The position numbers and the translations under genes are program-made. From contig SUYI01000018.1 in assembly GCA_015060485.1 (NCBI GenBank), positions 1-64,000 of the forward strand: a stretch of 64,000 bases of DNA, in the 5' to 3' direction. The notes under the pieces are model-generated. The model made no database searches, was not told the origin of the DNA, and worked only from the letters and a program-made list of their open reading frames with translations. The DNA comes from Prevotella sp. GTDB taxonomy: Bacteria; Bacteroidota; Bacteroidia; Bacteroidales; Bacteroidaceae. Shown piece by piece: positions 51,949 through 60,246 of the stretch (positions within the stretch are counted from its first letter, which is position 1; every line of letters starts with the position of its first letter).

Positions 51949-52842
51949 ATGAAGAAACTGATAATAATGGCAGCAGGGCTGGCTGTACTGGCAAGCTGCG
52001 GAAGCAATGAAAAAGAGTACGATGCTACGGGAACCTTCGAAGCAACTGAGGTGACGGTGGCAGCTGAACAGAGTGGTGCGTTGATGAAGCTCGATGTGAA
52101 CGAGGGTGACGAAATTGCACTTGGCAAGGAAGTGGGACTGATAGATACCACACAGATCTGGCTAAAGATTCAGCAGGCAGGGGCAACAAAGGATGTTTAT
52201 CAGAGTCAGAAGCCTGATATGGAGAAACAGATCGCAGCCACTCGCCAGCAACTGGCAAAAGCCAATCAAGACCAACAGCGCTATCAGGAACTGGTGGCCG
52301 ATGGTGCTGCACCCAGCAAGATGCTCGACGATGCCACCAATCAAGTGCAGGTACTGCAGAAGCAGTTGGATGCGCAGATATCTACATTGAGCACTCAACT
52401 CTCAACCATCAACTCTCAACTCTCAACTGTTGATGTGCAGGTGAGCCAATTACGGGATCAGTTACGGAAGTGCCACATCGTTGCACCTATTAAAGGTACG
52501 GTACTGGAAAAGTACGTTGAGAAGGGCGAGTTCGTTGCTACCGGTAAACCGCTGTTTAAGATGGCTGATACGGAGCAAATGTTTATCCGTGCCTATGTAA
52601 CTTCAGCACAATTGCAAAACATCAAAGTAGGACAGAAAGCGAAGGTCTTTGCCGACTATGGCGACGGACAGAAAAAAGAATTCGAAGGTACTGTTAGGTG
52701 GATTTCGAGTCGTTCAGAATTTACCCCCAAGACCATTCAGACTGACGACGAGCGGGCTGATTTGGTTTATGCCCTGAAAGTCGCCTTCAAGAACGACGGC
52801 TACGTAAAAATTGGCATGTACGGAGAAGTCTCTTTTAAGTGA
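51949..52842 (+). CDS. HlyD-family adaptor lipoprotein
   Basis: Lipobox VLASCGSNE (Cys about 18). The lipoyl domain sits at TVAAEQSGALMKLDVNEGDE and IVAPIKGTVLEKYVEKGEFV, with a coiled coil between. The coil contains an in-frame filler (STLSTQLSTINSQLSTVDVQ, encoded by repeats of TCAACTCTCAACT). Connects the ABC exporter to the TolC-like channel, as YbhG does for YbhFSR. The 3' end and spacer contain the GTGAAGAGTGAAAAGTG filler. Confidence 0.92.
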   Translation: MKKLIIMAAGLAVLASCGSNEKEYDATGTFEATEVTVAAEQSGALMKLDVNEGDEIALGKEVGLIDTTQIWLKIQQAGATKDVYQSQKPDMEKQIAATRQQLAKANQDQQRYQELVADGAAPSKMLDDATNQVQVLQKQLDAQISTLSTQLSTINSQLSTVDVQVSQLRDQLRKCHIVAPIKGTVLEKYVEKGEFVATGKPLFKMADTEQMFIRAYVTSAQLQNIKVGQKAKVFADYGDGQKKEFEGTVRWISSRSEFTPKTIQTDDERADLVYALKVAFKNDGYVKIGMYGEVSFK

Positions 52843-52877
52843 AGAGTGAAAAGTGAAAAATTGGCTACCGCTGCATC

Positions 52878-54368
52878 ATGACAAGTATTGAAGTAAACGG
52901 AATATCGAAGTCGTATGGTAAAGTGAAGGCTTTGCAGGATGTGTCGTTCTCTGTAGGCAAGGGCGAGGTCTTCGGACTCATCGGGCCAGACGGAGCGGGT
53001 AAGACGTCGATGTATCGCATTCTTTGTACGCTGCTGTTGGCTGATGAAGGTACGGCAACGGTGGACGGTTTCGATGTGGTGAAGCAGATGACAGACATCC
53101 GTAAGCGCGTAGGATATATGCCGGGACGATTCTCGCTGTATCAGGATTTGACGGTAGAGGAGAATCTGAAGTTTTTTGCCACACTCTTTGGAACGACGGT
53201 GGATGAGGGGTATGACTCCATTAAGGCTATCTATTCGCAGATAGAACGTTTTAAGGACCGTAAGGCTGGGGCGCTGTCGGGAGGTATGAAGCAGAAGCTG
53301 GCGCTCTCGTGTGCGCTGGTGCATCAGCCAAGCATACTTTTTCTCGATGAGCCCACAACGGGTGTTGACCCTGTAAGTCGTAAGGAGTTCTGGGAGATGC
53401 TTTCAATGCTGAAGGAGCGCAATATCACCATCGTAGCCTCTACACCCTATCTCGATGAGGTTAGGCAGTGTGAGCGCGTGGCGTTCCTGAGTGAGGGACA
53501 CGTAATGGGTATTGATACGCCGGAGATTATTCTTGATAGGTTTAAGGACATCTTCAACCCACCAGGGATTACTCGGGAGCGTGAGCAGGCTCGACCCAAT
53601 TGGTCAAGACAGAAGGAAGACGAGAGCAAGTCGGAATACGTTATCGAAGTGGAACACCTCGTGAAGGCCTTTGGCGACTTCCATGCCGTAGATGATATCA
53701 GCTTTAGTGTAAAGCGTGGTGAGATTTTCGGTTTCTTAGGAGCCAATGGAGCCGGCAAGACAACGGCTATGCACATGCTGACAGGACTGAACCAGCCCAC
53801 GAGTGGTACAGGACGCGTGGCAGGCTTCGACATCCGAACGGAGCACGAACAGATCAAGAAACATATCGGTTATATGTCGCAGCGGTTCTCACTCTACGAG
53901 GATCTGACGGTGGCTGAGAACATCCGACTCTTTGCAGGCATCTATAGGATGCAGAAAGATGAAATTGAACGCAAGACCGATGAGCTTCTGAAACAGTTGA
54001 AGTTTGAGGAACATAAGAACGACCTTGTAGGTTCGCTGCCGTTGGGCTGGAAGCAGAAGTTGGCGTTCTCTGTGAGTATCTTCCACGAGCCCGCTATCGT
54101 ATTCCTCGATGAGCCAACAGGCGGTGTAGATCCTGCTACCCGTCGTCAGTTCTGGGAACTCATCTATGAGGCAGCTTCACGAGGAATAACCGTCTTCGTG
54201 ACGACACACTATATGGACGAGGCCGAGTACTGTGACCGCATATCGATTATGGTGGATGGTAAGATCAGCGCGATGGGGACTCCTGAGGAACTGAAGCGAA
54301 ACCTCCATCAGCCCGATATGGATCATGTGTTTACTTACTTAGCCCGTGAGGCAAAGAGAGGAGAATAA
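52878..54368 (+). CDS. Dual-domain ABC transporter ATPase (YbhF type)
   Basis: Two nucleotide-binding domains in one chain, 496 residues. Domain 1: Walker A GPDGAGKTS (the common Asn is Asp), signature LSGGMKQKLALS, Walker B LFLDEPTTGVD. Domain 2: GANGAGKTT, a degenerate signature LPLGWKQKLAFS, VFLDEPTGGVD. This tandem layout is that of YbhF/RbbA-like multidrug exporters. Four bases separate it from the first permease. Confidence 0.95.
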   Translation: MTSIEVNGISKSYGKVKALQDVSFSVGKGEVFGLIGPDGAGKTSMYRILCTLLLADEGTATVDGFDVVKQMTDIRKRVGYMPGRFSLYQDLTVEENLKFFATLFGTTVDEGYDSIKAIYSQIERFKDRKAGALSGGMKQKLALSCALVHQPSILFLDEPTTGVDPVSRKEFWEMLSMLKERNITIVASTPYLDEVRQCERVAFLSEGHVMGIDTPEIILDRFKDIFNPPGITREREQARPNWSRQKEDESKSEYVIEVEHLVKAFGDFHAVDDISFSVKRGEIFGFLGANGAGKTTAMHMLTGLNQPTSGTGRVAGFDIRTEHEQIKKHIGYMSQRFSLYEDLTVAENIRLFAGIYRMQKDEIERKTDELLKQLKFEEHKNDLVGSLPLGWKQKLAFSVSIFHEPAIVFLDEPTGGVDPATRRQFWELIYEAASRGITVFVTTHYMDEAEYCDRISIMVDGKISAMGTPEELKRNLHQPDMDHVFTYLAREAKRGE

Positions 54369-54371
54369 GGT

Positions 54372-55427
54372 ATGAAACAATTTATATCATTCGTCATCAA
54401 GGAAGCCAAACACATCCTGCGCGACAAGCGTACGATGCTGATACTCTTCGGCATGCCCGTCGTGATGATGCTGCTCTTCGGCTTTGCTATCACCAACGAC
54501 GTGAGGAATGTGCGTACGGTGGTGGTGACCTCGCAGATGGACCATCTGACTCGGACAGCTGTAGAGCGATTGGCGGCTTCGGAATACTTTACGATTGTCA
54601 AAACCGTCCCCACGCCAAAAGATGCGGAATGGATGATTCGTAGTCAGAAAGCCGACCTCGCCATAGTCTTTGCTCAGGATTTTGCCAGCAAGAAGAGTGG
54701 TGCGCAGTTCATCGTCGATGGCAGCGATCCCAATATGGCGCAACAATGGACAACTTATGCCCAACAAGTTGTCGCAAATCCTAATGTTTCGCTGATTAGT
54801 CAGAAACTGCTCTATAATCCAAGAATGAAGTCGGCCTATAACTTTGTGCCTGCTATTATGGGTATGCTGTTGCTGCTGATTTGTGCGATGATGACCTCTG
54901 TATCGATTGTTCGCGAAAAAGAACGTGGTACGATGGAGGTATTGCTCGTGTCGCCAATCAAGCCGCTGATGATTATCGTGGCGAAGGTAGTGCCCTATCT
55001 GTTGTTGGCACTGGCGATTCTATCGGTCATCCTGCTGATGTCGGCTACGGTGCTCGATGTGCCGCTGCAAGGTGGCCTTGGATGGATACTCGTCGTTTCG
55101 CTCATCTATATCCTGTTGGCTCTCTCGCTCGGTCTGCTTATCTCGAATATCGCGCATACGCAGTTTGTGGCCCTGCTCGTATCAGCGATGGTATTGTTGT
55201 TGCCTACCGTGATGCTCTCGGGTATGCTGTTTCCTGTGGAGTCAATGCCAACTATCCTGCAATGGATATCGGCTATCATTCCACCACGTTACTATATTCA
55301 GGCCATGCGCAAGCTGATGATTATGGGTGTGGGAATCCAAGAAGTATGGCAAGAGGTTGTCATCCTTATTGGTATGACATCCCTGCTACTCGTTGTCTCA
55401 CTTAAGAAATTCAAGACGCGCTTATGA
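54372..55427 (+). CDS. ABC-2 type permease (YbhS type)
   Basis: A 351-residue permease. An N-terminal TM (RTMLILFGMPVVMMLLFGFA) precedes a large periplasmic domain with VVTSQMDHLTRTAVERLA; the C-terminal half has five TMs (LLLICAMMTSVSIVREKERG, the ABC-2 core with the conserved Glu-Arg). The 4-bp ATGA-type overlap with the second permease implies a 1:1 heterodimer. Confidence 0.93.
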   Translation: MKQFISFVIKEAKHILRDKRTMLILFGMPVVMMLLFGFAITNDVRNVRTVVVTSQMDHLTRTAVERLAASEYFTIVKTVPTPKDAEWMIRSQKADLAIVFAQDFASKKSGAQFIVDGSDPNMAQQWTTYAQQVVANPNVSLISQKLLYNPRMKSAYNFVPAIMGMLLLLICAMMTSVSIVREKERGTMEVLLVSPIKPLMIIVAKVVPYLLLALAILSVILLMSATVLDVPLQGGLGWILVVSLIYILLALSLGLLISNIAHTQFVALLVSAMVLLLPTVMLSGMLFPVESMPTILQWISAIIPPRYYIQAMRKLMIMGVGIQEVWQEVVILIGMTSLLLVVSLKKFKTRL

Positions 55428-56461
55428 TAAAGTATTTGCTTCAAAAGGAGTTCCTGCAGATTCGGCGCAACTCGTTTATGCCGAAGATTATCTTCATCTT
55501 TCCCATTATGGTGATGTGTATCATGCCGTGGGTGATGAATCAGGAGGTAAAGAATATCCGCGTGGATGTAGTGGACATCGATCATACTTCGCATTCTCAG
55601 CAATTGGTACACCAGATTGAGGCCTCGAACTACTTTATCTTCAACGGGCAGAAAGCGACCTACCAGGAAGCCATGAAGGATATCGAGACCTCAAAAGCTG
55701 ATATCATCCTTGAGATCCGCGATGGTAAATATCTTATTGCAGCCAATGCCGTGAATGGCACTAAGGGCTCCATCGGCTCAGCCTATCTCTCGCAGATAGT
55801 AAACGGTAATCTCTCACCTCTTACCTCTTACCTCTCACCTCTTGTATTATACAACAAGTTGCAGAGTTATAAGGTGTTTATGATTCCGGCCCTGATGGGC
55901 ATTCTGATGATGATGCTCTGTGGTTTCCTGCCGGCGCTGAATATCGTGGGTGAAAAAGAAAAGGGTACCATCGAACAGATTAACGTCACTCCCGTTTCTA
56001 AGTGGTCGTTTATCCTTGCCAAACTCATTCCTTATTGGATTATCGGGCTGGTGGTACTTACCCTCTGTCTCGTTCTCTCATGGCTTGTCTATGGCATCAC
56101 CTGCCAGGGACCTCTCTGGCTCGTCTATCTCTTAGCAATCCTGTTGGCGCTGTTTTTCTCGTCGTTCGGACTGATTGTCTCCAACTACAGCGACACCATG
56201 CAACAGGCCATGCTCGTTATGTGGTTCTTCGTAGTGTGTCTGATGCTGCTCTCAGGTCTCTTCACCCCTGTCCGTTCTATGCCCGACTGGGCCTATCTGA
56301 CAACCTACATCAATCCCATGCACTACTTCGCTGATGCCATTCGCACCGTCTTCGTACGAGGTGGCGGCCTGCAAGCCATCGCCCATCAGGTGCTCGCCCT
56401 CTTCTGTATCGCCTTCGCCATGGCTGTCTGGGCCGTGCAGAGTTATAAGAAAAACAGTTGA
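55424..56461 (+). CDS. ABC-2 type permease (YbhR type)
   Basis: A 345-residue partner permease: N-terminal TM (FIFPIMVMCIMPWVMNQEV), a periplasmic domain with VDVVDIDHTSHSQQLVHQIE, then ABC-2 core TMs (ALNIVGEKEKGTIEQINVTP). An in-frame low-complexity filler (LSPLTSYLSPL, from CTCTTACCTCTTACC repeats) lies near residue 132. Last gene of the exporter operon. Confidence 0.93.
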   Translation: MIKYLLQKEFLQIRRNSFMPKIIFIFPIMVMCIMPWVMNQEVKNIRVDVVDIDHTSHSQQLVHQIEASNYFIFNGQKATYQEAMKDIETSKADIILEIRDGKYLIAANAVNGTKGSIGSAYLSQIVNGNLSPLTSYLSPLVLYNKLQSYKVFMIPALMGILMMMLCGFLPALNIVGEKEKGTIEQINVTPVSKWSFILAKLIPYWIIGLVVLTLCLVLSWLVYGITCQGPLWLVYLLAILLALFFSSFGLIVSNYSDTMQQAMLVMWFFVVCLMLLSGLFTPVRSMPDWAYLTTYINPMHYFADAIRTVFVRGGGLQAIAHQVLALFCIAFAMAVWAVQSYKKNS

Positions 56462-56500
56462 GGTGGTCTAATGGAACAAGAATTAAAGGCTACTGCGGTT

Positions 56501-56602
56501 TCATTCGTAAAGAACCTCTCTTGTCGCCATCAACTCTTCTATCAGTTCTGGGTCAACGGCAGAATAAACCTCGCCTGCCAACTTCTTCTCTTTTTCTGTC
56601 AT
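56501..56602 (-). pseudogene. 5' fragment of a maltose/sugar O-acetyltransferase gene
   Basis: 33 codons: MTEKEKKLAGEVYSAVDPEL then IEELMATREVLYE and TGA. This is the start of Maa-type sugar acetyltransferases (MTEKEKMLAG...Y). The rest, with the hexapeptide repeats, is absent and plus-strand exporter sequence follows. Its ATG overlaps the stop of the PNPOx-like gene, so it was the last gene of the 57886-56501 operon. Confidence 0.75.
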
Positions 56603-57093
56603 ATTTTATGCTTTACCAGTTCTATAGCCTCCTTACCCGTTAGATGCTCAATGTCGAAACGAATCATCAGCATACGGGAAAGGCCGTTCTCTATTTCCTT
56701 TTTCAGACTCTCATCATCATTAGGATTATAACGGTTGCCCAGCATACGGGCTGTTGACAATTTCACCGCTTCATCCTCGATGACATGGATTCTGCCAAAA
56801 GCTATCACACTACGGAAGAAGGTCGTATATTTCTTAGGTTGAACATCGTCCTGTTCGATGACACAGAACGAGGCCTTGTCGCACTGACGGATAGCATCAA
56901 CTTTGTGGCCTGACAAGGCACTATGGAAATACAGCTTACCCTCATGATATACATAGCTGATGGGAACGGCATAGGGATAGCCGTTGTCACCCAACAATGC
57001 CAATGTGCCAGAAGTAGCCTTCTGTAATATGCCAATGCTCTCAGCTTCAGAAAGCTGTTGGCGTTTGCGTCTCATGTCTCTAAACTCGCTCAT
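56599..57093 (-). CDS. Nim-like pyridoxamine-phosphate-oxidase family protein
   Basis: A 164-residue split-barrel flavin/heme-type protein. MRRKRQQLSEAESIGILQKA, TLALLGDNGYPYAVPISYVY, LYFHSALSGHKVDAIRQCDK and FFRSVIAFGRIHVIEDEAVK match the NimA-like nitroimidazole-resistance/PNPOx family, which reduces or binds flavin-linked substrates. The C-terminus [12 protein letters not shown] also occurs as a fragment at 24.8 kb. Overlaps both neighbours by 4 bp. Confidence 0.88.
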   Translation of the reverse strand: MSEFRDMRRKRQQLSEAESIGILQKATSGTLALLGDNGYPYAVPISYVYHEGKLYFHSALSGHKVDAIRQCDKASFCVIEQDDVQPKKYTTFFRSVIAFGRIHVIEDEAVKLSTARMLGNRYNPNDDESLKKEIENGLSRMLMIRFDIEHLTGKEAIELVKHKI

Positions 57094-57299
57094 GGTTTAC
57101 CTTCTTTTGTTAATCTGTATACTGCTAATGTAGGCAGGATGACTAATAGCAAAAGCGTAATCTCCACTAATGCGTATGAACCGAAATAGTCAACCAATGT
57201 TTGGAATTTCAAGACACCATCAACCAGTATGACCAAGAAGGCAAACCAGCAGAGACAGAATACAGCAGAATACTTGATCTTTCTTTTCCTTAGTTTCAT
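57090..57299 (-). CDS. Small two-TM membrane protein
   Basis: 69 residues: basic N-terminus (MKLRKRKIKY), TM1 (SAVFCLCWFAFLVILVDGVL), TM2 (LVEITLLLLVILPTLAVYRL) and a short polar end. Overlaps the start of the PNPOx-like gene and the end of the flavin reductase gene by 4 bp each, so it is a coupled member of this operon. Could be a membrane partner of the exported flavin protein; unknown family. Confidence 0.7.
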   Translation of the reverse strand: MKLRKRKIKYSAVFCLCWFAFLVILVDGVLKFQTLVDYFGSYALVEITLLLLVILPTLAVYRLTKEGKP

Positions 57300-57886
57300 T
57301 TCTTCCAGGCGTTTACGACTTCACCGATATACATTGAGTGGATGCCAGCAGGGAAATTGGCGTACATCTGCTTGGGTACATCACTCTTGAAGCCTTGCGG
57401 GTCAAAGGGTGCAGCATACATCATCTTGCACTCTATCACCATCGTTGCCTCGGTGTAATATGGAGTGCCGTTGGCTGTATATGCCGTATGAAGTCCCAAT
57501 GCCTGAGCCTTATCACCGTCACGTCCGCTTTTCGTTCCCATGTAGTTCAGAACCTTGCTGTCCTTAACATCAAATGACATCACAGTGAAATACTCCGAGT
57601 TATCCATGAACTCCTTAGTATAACGCTTCTCTGCCACATAAACTGTCAGCGCTGTCTTGCGCCAGAGCGTTCCGATGCCACCCCAACCAATGGTCATGGC
57701 ATTGCTCTTTTCCTTGTTTCCTGCACAAAGCAACTGTGCGTCACGGAACCACTGGAAGCCATTGTCCTCAAAAGCTTCTTCTACACTGAACTTTTTAAAA
57801 CCATTCTCTTCCTGAGCGGACGTTTTACTTGGCGCAACCATCATGAATATGCCCAAAAATGCTGTAATAATACCACTTTTCTTCAT
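57296..57886 (-). CDS. Exported flavin-reductase-domain protein
   Basis: Signal peptide MKKSGIITAFLGIFMMVAPS, cut before A-Q. The mature part is a flavin reductase-like domain: CAGNKEKSNAMTIGWGGIGT, TVYVAEKRYTKEFMDNSEYF and YMGTKSGRDGDKAQALGLHT parallel the cytosolic homologue at 33828. The periplasmic location is unusual and implies export with or capture of FMN. First gene of the minus-strand operon; box TAAATTTG at 57909-57916. Confidence 0.87.
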   Translation of the reverse strand: MKKSGIITAFLGIFMMVAPSKTSAQEENGFKKFSVEEAFEDNGFQWFRDAQLLCAGNKEKSNAMTIGWGGIGTLWRKTALTVYVAEKRYTKEFMDNSEYFTVMSFDVKDSKVLNYMGTKSGRDGDKAQALGLHTAYTANGTPYYTEATMVIECKMMYAAPFDPQGFKSDVPKQMYANFPAGIHSMYIGEVVNAWKK

Positions 57887-57908
57887 AAACTATCCTAATT
57901 TTATGGTG

Positions 57909-57945
57909 CAAATTTAATAAAAATGCAGCAAAAACAGTAACTTTG
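57909..57945. promoter_or_regulatory. Closely spaced divergent -7 boxes
   Basis: The minus-strand box CAAATTTA (57909-57916, read TAAATTTG) serves the exported flavin reductase, and plus-strand TAACTTTG (57938-57945) points to a 23-codon frame (from ATG about 57978) that ends in copy F. Confidence 0.55.
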
Positions 57946-57993
57946 CCCAGTTAATACAACAAAGTTTAAGAGAATAGATGACGAATGATTCTC

Positions 57994-58054
57994 ATAATAA
58001 ATCTCAAATATCGCTGGCATTGACGGGAAATGTCGGTGATTTTTCGTAAATTTG
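57994..58054 (+). repeat. Hairpin-promoter element, copy F
   Basis: AATAAATCTCAAAT, hairpin ATCGCTGGCATT / AATGTCGGTGAT with wobbles, TTTTTCG, TAAATTTG (58047-58054). The box ends 6 bp before the ATG of the chimeric gene. Confidence 0.85.
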
Positions 58055-58060
58055 CAGCCG

Positions 58061-58702
58061 ATGGATACGATACAGCATATAATATGGGACACGACGCTGG
58101 CGAGGATTGGCGACAGTGAGTTTGCCGACTATCTGTGTCACGCCTACTGCTCTGCGGGGCATTGCACTTTCGAGCGTCATAACAGGCAGTTCCGCATGGA
58201 GGCGGGCGACTACCGCCGCAACCGCGACATCAGTTACTATGCCGACCAACTTTGTGTCACGACCAAGTATCTCTCCGAGGTCTGCAAGAAGGTGAGCGGT
58301 CTGCCTGATGCCGACATATTCCAGATTGACACGACCTACGAGTACTCGAAATCGTACATGACCTGCATCGAGGAGGCGAAGCAGGAACTGCACGACCAGG
58401 CACGGCCCGAGGTGAAGAATCCGATGGAGAGCATTGACGAGTACGACACCATCATCCTGGGCTATCCCAACTGGTGGGGCACGATGCCGATGGTGTGCTA
58501 CACGTTCCTGGAGTCGTATGACTTCACGGGCAAGCGGATTATCCCCTTCTGCACCAACGAGGGCAGCGGCATGGGGTCGAGCGTCCGCTTCATCAAGAAA
58601 CTCTGCCCCACGGCTGAGGTCATGGACGGTACGCCCATCCACGGAGCCGAGGCTGCCAACGCCGACCGCGAGGCAAGGGAGATAGCATCGTTAGCAAAAT
58701 AA
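58061..58702 (+). pseudogene. In-frame chimera: AraC N-terminus, AraC HTH piece, flavodoxin C-terminus
   Basis: The 213-residue open frame has three joined parts. Residues 1-50 (MDTIQHIIWDTTLARIGDSE, FERHNRQFRMEAGD) are an AraC-type sensor start. The next 30 (YYADQLCVTTKYLSEVCKKV) are the first half of an AraC HTH. From about 83 on (LPDADIFQIDTTYEYSKSYM, TIILGYPNWWGTMPMVCYTF, GSGMGSSVRFIKKLCPTAEV) it is the C-terminal two-thirds of a flavodoxin, lacking the FMN phosphate loop. Both joins keep the frame. A stable product is possible, but neither parent domain is complete. Confidence 0.7.
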
Positions 58703-58769
58703 ATCAAAACCCGCAGTTTGTGAAATATCTGATTCAGACTTACGGATAAGCGAGAGCCGAAAAACAAAG

Positions 58770-58808
58770 AGCCGCCGACATCCATTTCAGAATATCGGCG
58801 GCTTTGTT
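58770..58808. terminator. Terminator hairpin, repeat family member 1
   Basis: AGCCGCCGA / TCGGCGGCT stem with loop CATCCATTTCAGAATA, then TTTG. Its reverse complement is nearly identical, loop included, to the hairpin at 60603-60645. Confidence 0.75.
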
Positions 58809-58931
58809 CATTCTTAGAGACCTTTTTAATCCTTTTTGGTTTGCATCAATTTTAATGCACGATTTGTTGTTTATCGCACTTATTTTAGTGCAATATTATA
58901 TATTTTTGCATTAATTATATTGCAGCATCAA

Positions 58932-58939
58932 AACTTTTT
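58932..58939 (+). promoter_or_regulatory. -7 box TATCTTTG for the ATPase gene
   Basis: An exact consensus, 37 bp upstream of the start codon at 58976, in an AT-rich leader. Confidence 0.7.
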
Positions 58940-58975
58940 TGTATCTTTGCACCAAAATAACGTTATTTAGTCTAT

Positions 58976-60145
58976 ATGGAAAGATTACAAGCCACATTCG
59001 ACAAACTGCTGCGAGAGACGACATCCAAGTTTCATCGCTATATGTACGACCGCATTGACTGGCAGGCACGTGTCGTAGGACTGCTGGGGCCTCGTGGAGT
59101 CGGCAAGACCACAATGGTACTGCAATACATCAAAGAGAACCTACCACGAAAAGAAACGCTCTATGTGGTGGCTGAGGATTTGTATTTTTCGTCCCACACG
59201 CTGGTTGACCTGGCCGATGCTTTTGCACGTATTGGCGGCAAGCACCTCTTCATTGACGAAATTCACAAATATAAAGGATGGTCGCGCGAACTGAAACTTA
59301 TCTACGACTACCACTCTGAACTGCATGTGTTCTTTACGGGTTCCTCCGTCCTTGACATTTCCAAGGGTGTTGCCGACCTGAGCCGACGCGTATTGACTTT
59401 CGAGATGCAAGGTCTCTCATATCGTGAATATCTGGCGCTGTTCCACAAGATAGAGTTGCCCACCTACACCCTCCAGCAGATTCTTGCCCAGCAAGTAGTG
59501 CTGCCGAAGGGTTTCCTGCCCATTCAGCATTTTGCCGACTACTTGAAGCGAGGGTATTATCCGTTCAGGGATGACAACTTCGAGCGTTACATTATGCAAG
59601 TAGTAAATACCACCCTCGAAGTGGATGTCGCCCAATATGCCGACCTGACACCTGCCACCGTCAGAAAACTAAAACGACTGCTGGCTATCATTGCCGAGGC
59701 GGCACCTTTCAAACCCAACTTCACACAGATTGGCGGGCAGTTGGAGGTCTCGCGCAACAACATTGCCGACCTGTGCGCATGGTTGGAGAAAGCAGGACTC
59801 ATCGGCCAACTTCGTAACAGTACTGGCGGCATACAAGGGCTTGGTAGAGTGGATAAAGTTTATCTCGACAACTCCACATTGATATATGTATTGGGAAGAG
59901 AGAACACTGAGATTGGAACGATTCGCGAAACCTTCTTCTTCAATCAGATGAGAGTGGCCCACGATATTACCTCTTCACCCGTCTCTGACTTCCTCATTGC
60001 TGAGGAATATACCTTTGAGGTGGGTGGTAAGAAGAAAAAGCAGAAGCAGATACAGAGTGCCGAGCAAGGCTATGTCGTGAAGGATGACATTGAAACTGGC
60101 TACGGCAACATCATTCCGCTTTGGCAGTTTGGGCTCACCTATTAG
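58976..60145 (+). CDS. AAA/DUF4143-type ATPase
   Basis: A 389-residue AAA-family ATPase of the group common in Bacteroidetes: Walker A VVGLLGPRGVGKTTMVLQYI, Walker B KHLFIDEIHKYKGWSRELKL, a Ser/Arg sensor in LHVFFTGSSVLDISKGVADL, then the DUF4143-like C-terminal part (LTPATVRKLKRLLAIIAEAA, EVSRNNIADLCAWLEKAGLI). These are stand-alone, biological role unknown, and frequently horizontally spread. It has its own promoter and is monocistronic. Confidence 0.88.
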   Translation: MERLQATFDKLLRETTSKFHRYMYDRIDWQARVVGLLGPRGVGKTTMVLQYIKENLPRKETLYVVAEDLYFSSHTLVDLADAFARIGGKHLFIDEIHKYKGWSRELKLIYDYHSELHVFFTGSSVLDISKGVADLSRRVLTFEMQGLSYREYLALFHKIELPTYTLQQILAQQVVLPKGFLPIQHFADYLKRGYYPFRDDNFERYIMQVVNTTLEVDVAQYADLTPATVRKLKRLLAIIAEAAPFKPNFTQIGGQLEVSRNNIADLCAWLEKAGLIGQLRNSTGGIQGLGRVDKVYLDNSTLIYVLGRENTEIGTIRETFFFNQMRVAHDITSSPVSDFLIAEEYTFEVGGKKKKQKQIQSAEQGYVVKDDIETGYGNIIPLWQFGLTY

Positions 60146-60232
60146 ACATTGATAAAAAGAAAGCAGCATTGTGATTTTCTTAAATTCTCGCAAATAATCG
60201 TTCATAAATTTGCGAACACGGAAAACTTTTTG

Positions 60233-60240
60233 TACCTTTG
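60233..60240 (+). promoter_or_regulatory. -7 box TACCTTTG of the HigA remnant
   Basis: An exact consensus box ending 6 bp before the ATG at 60247; preserved although the gene is broken. Confidence 0.65.
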
Positions 60241-60246
60241 CGGCCT

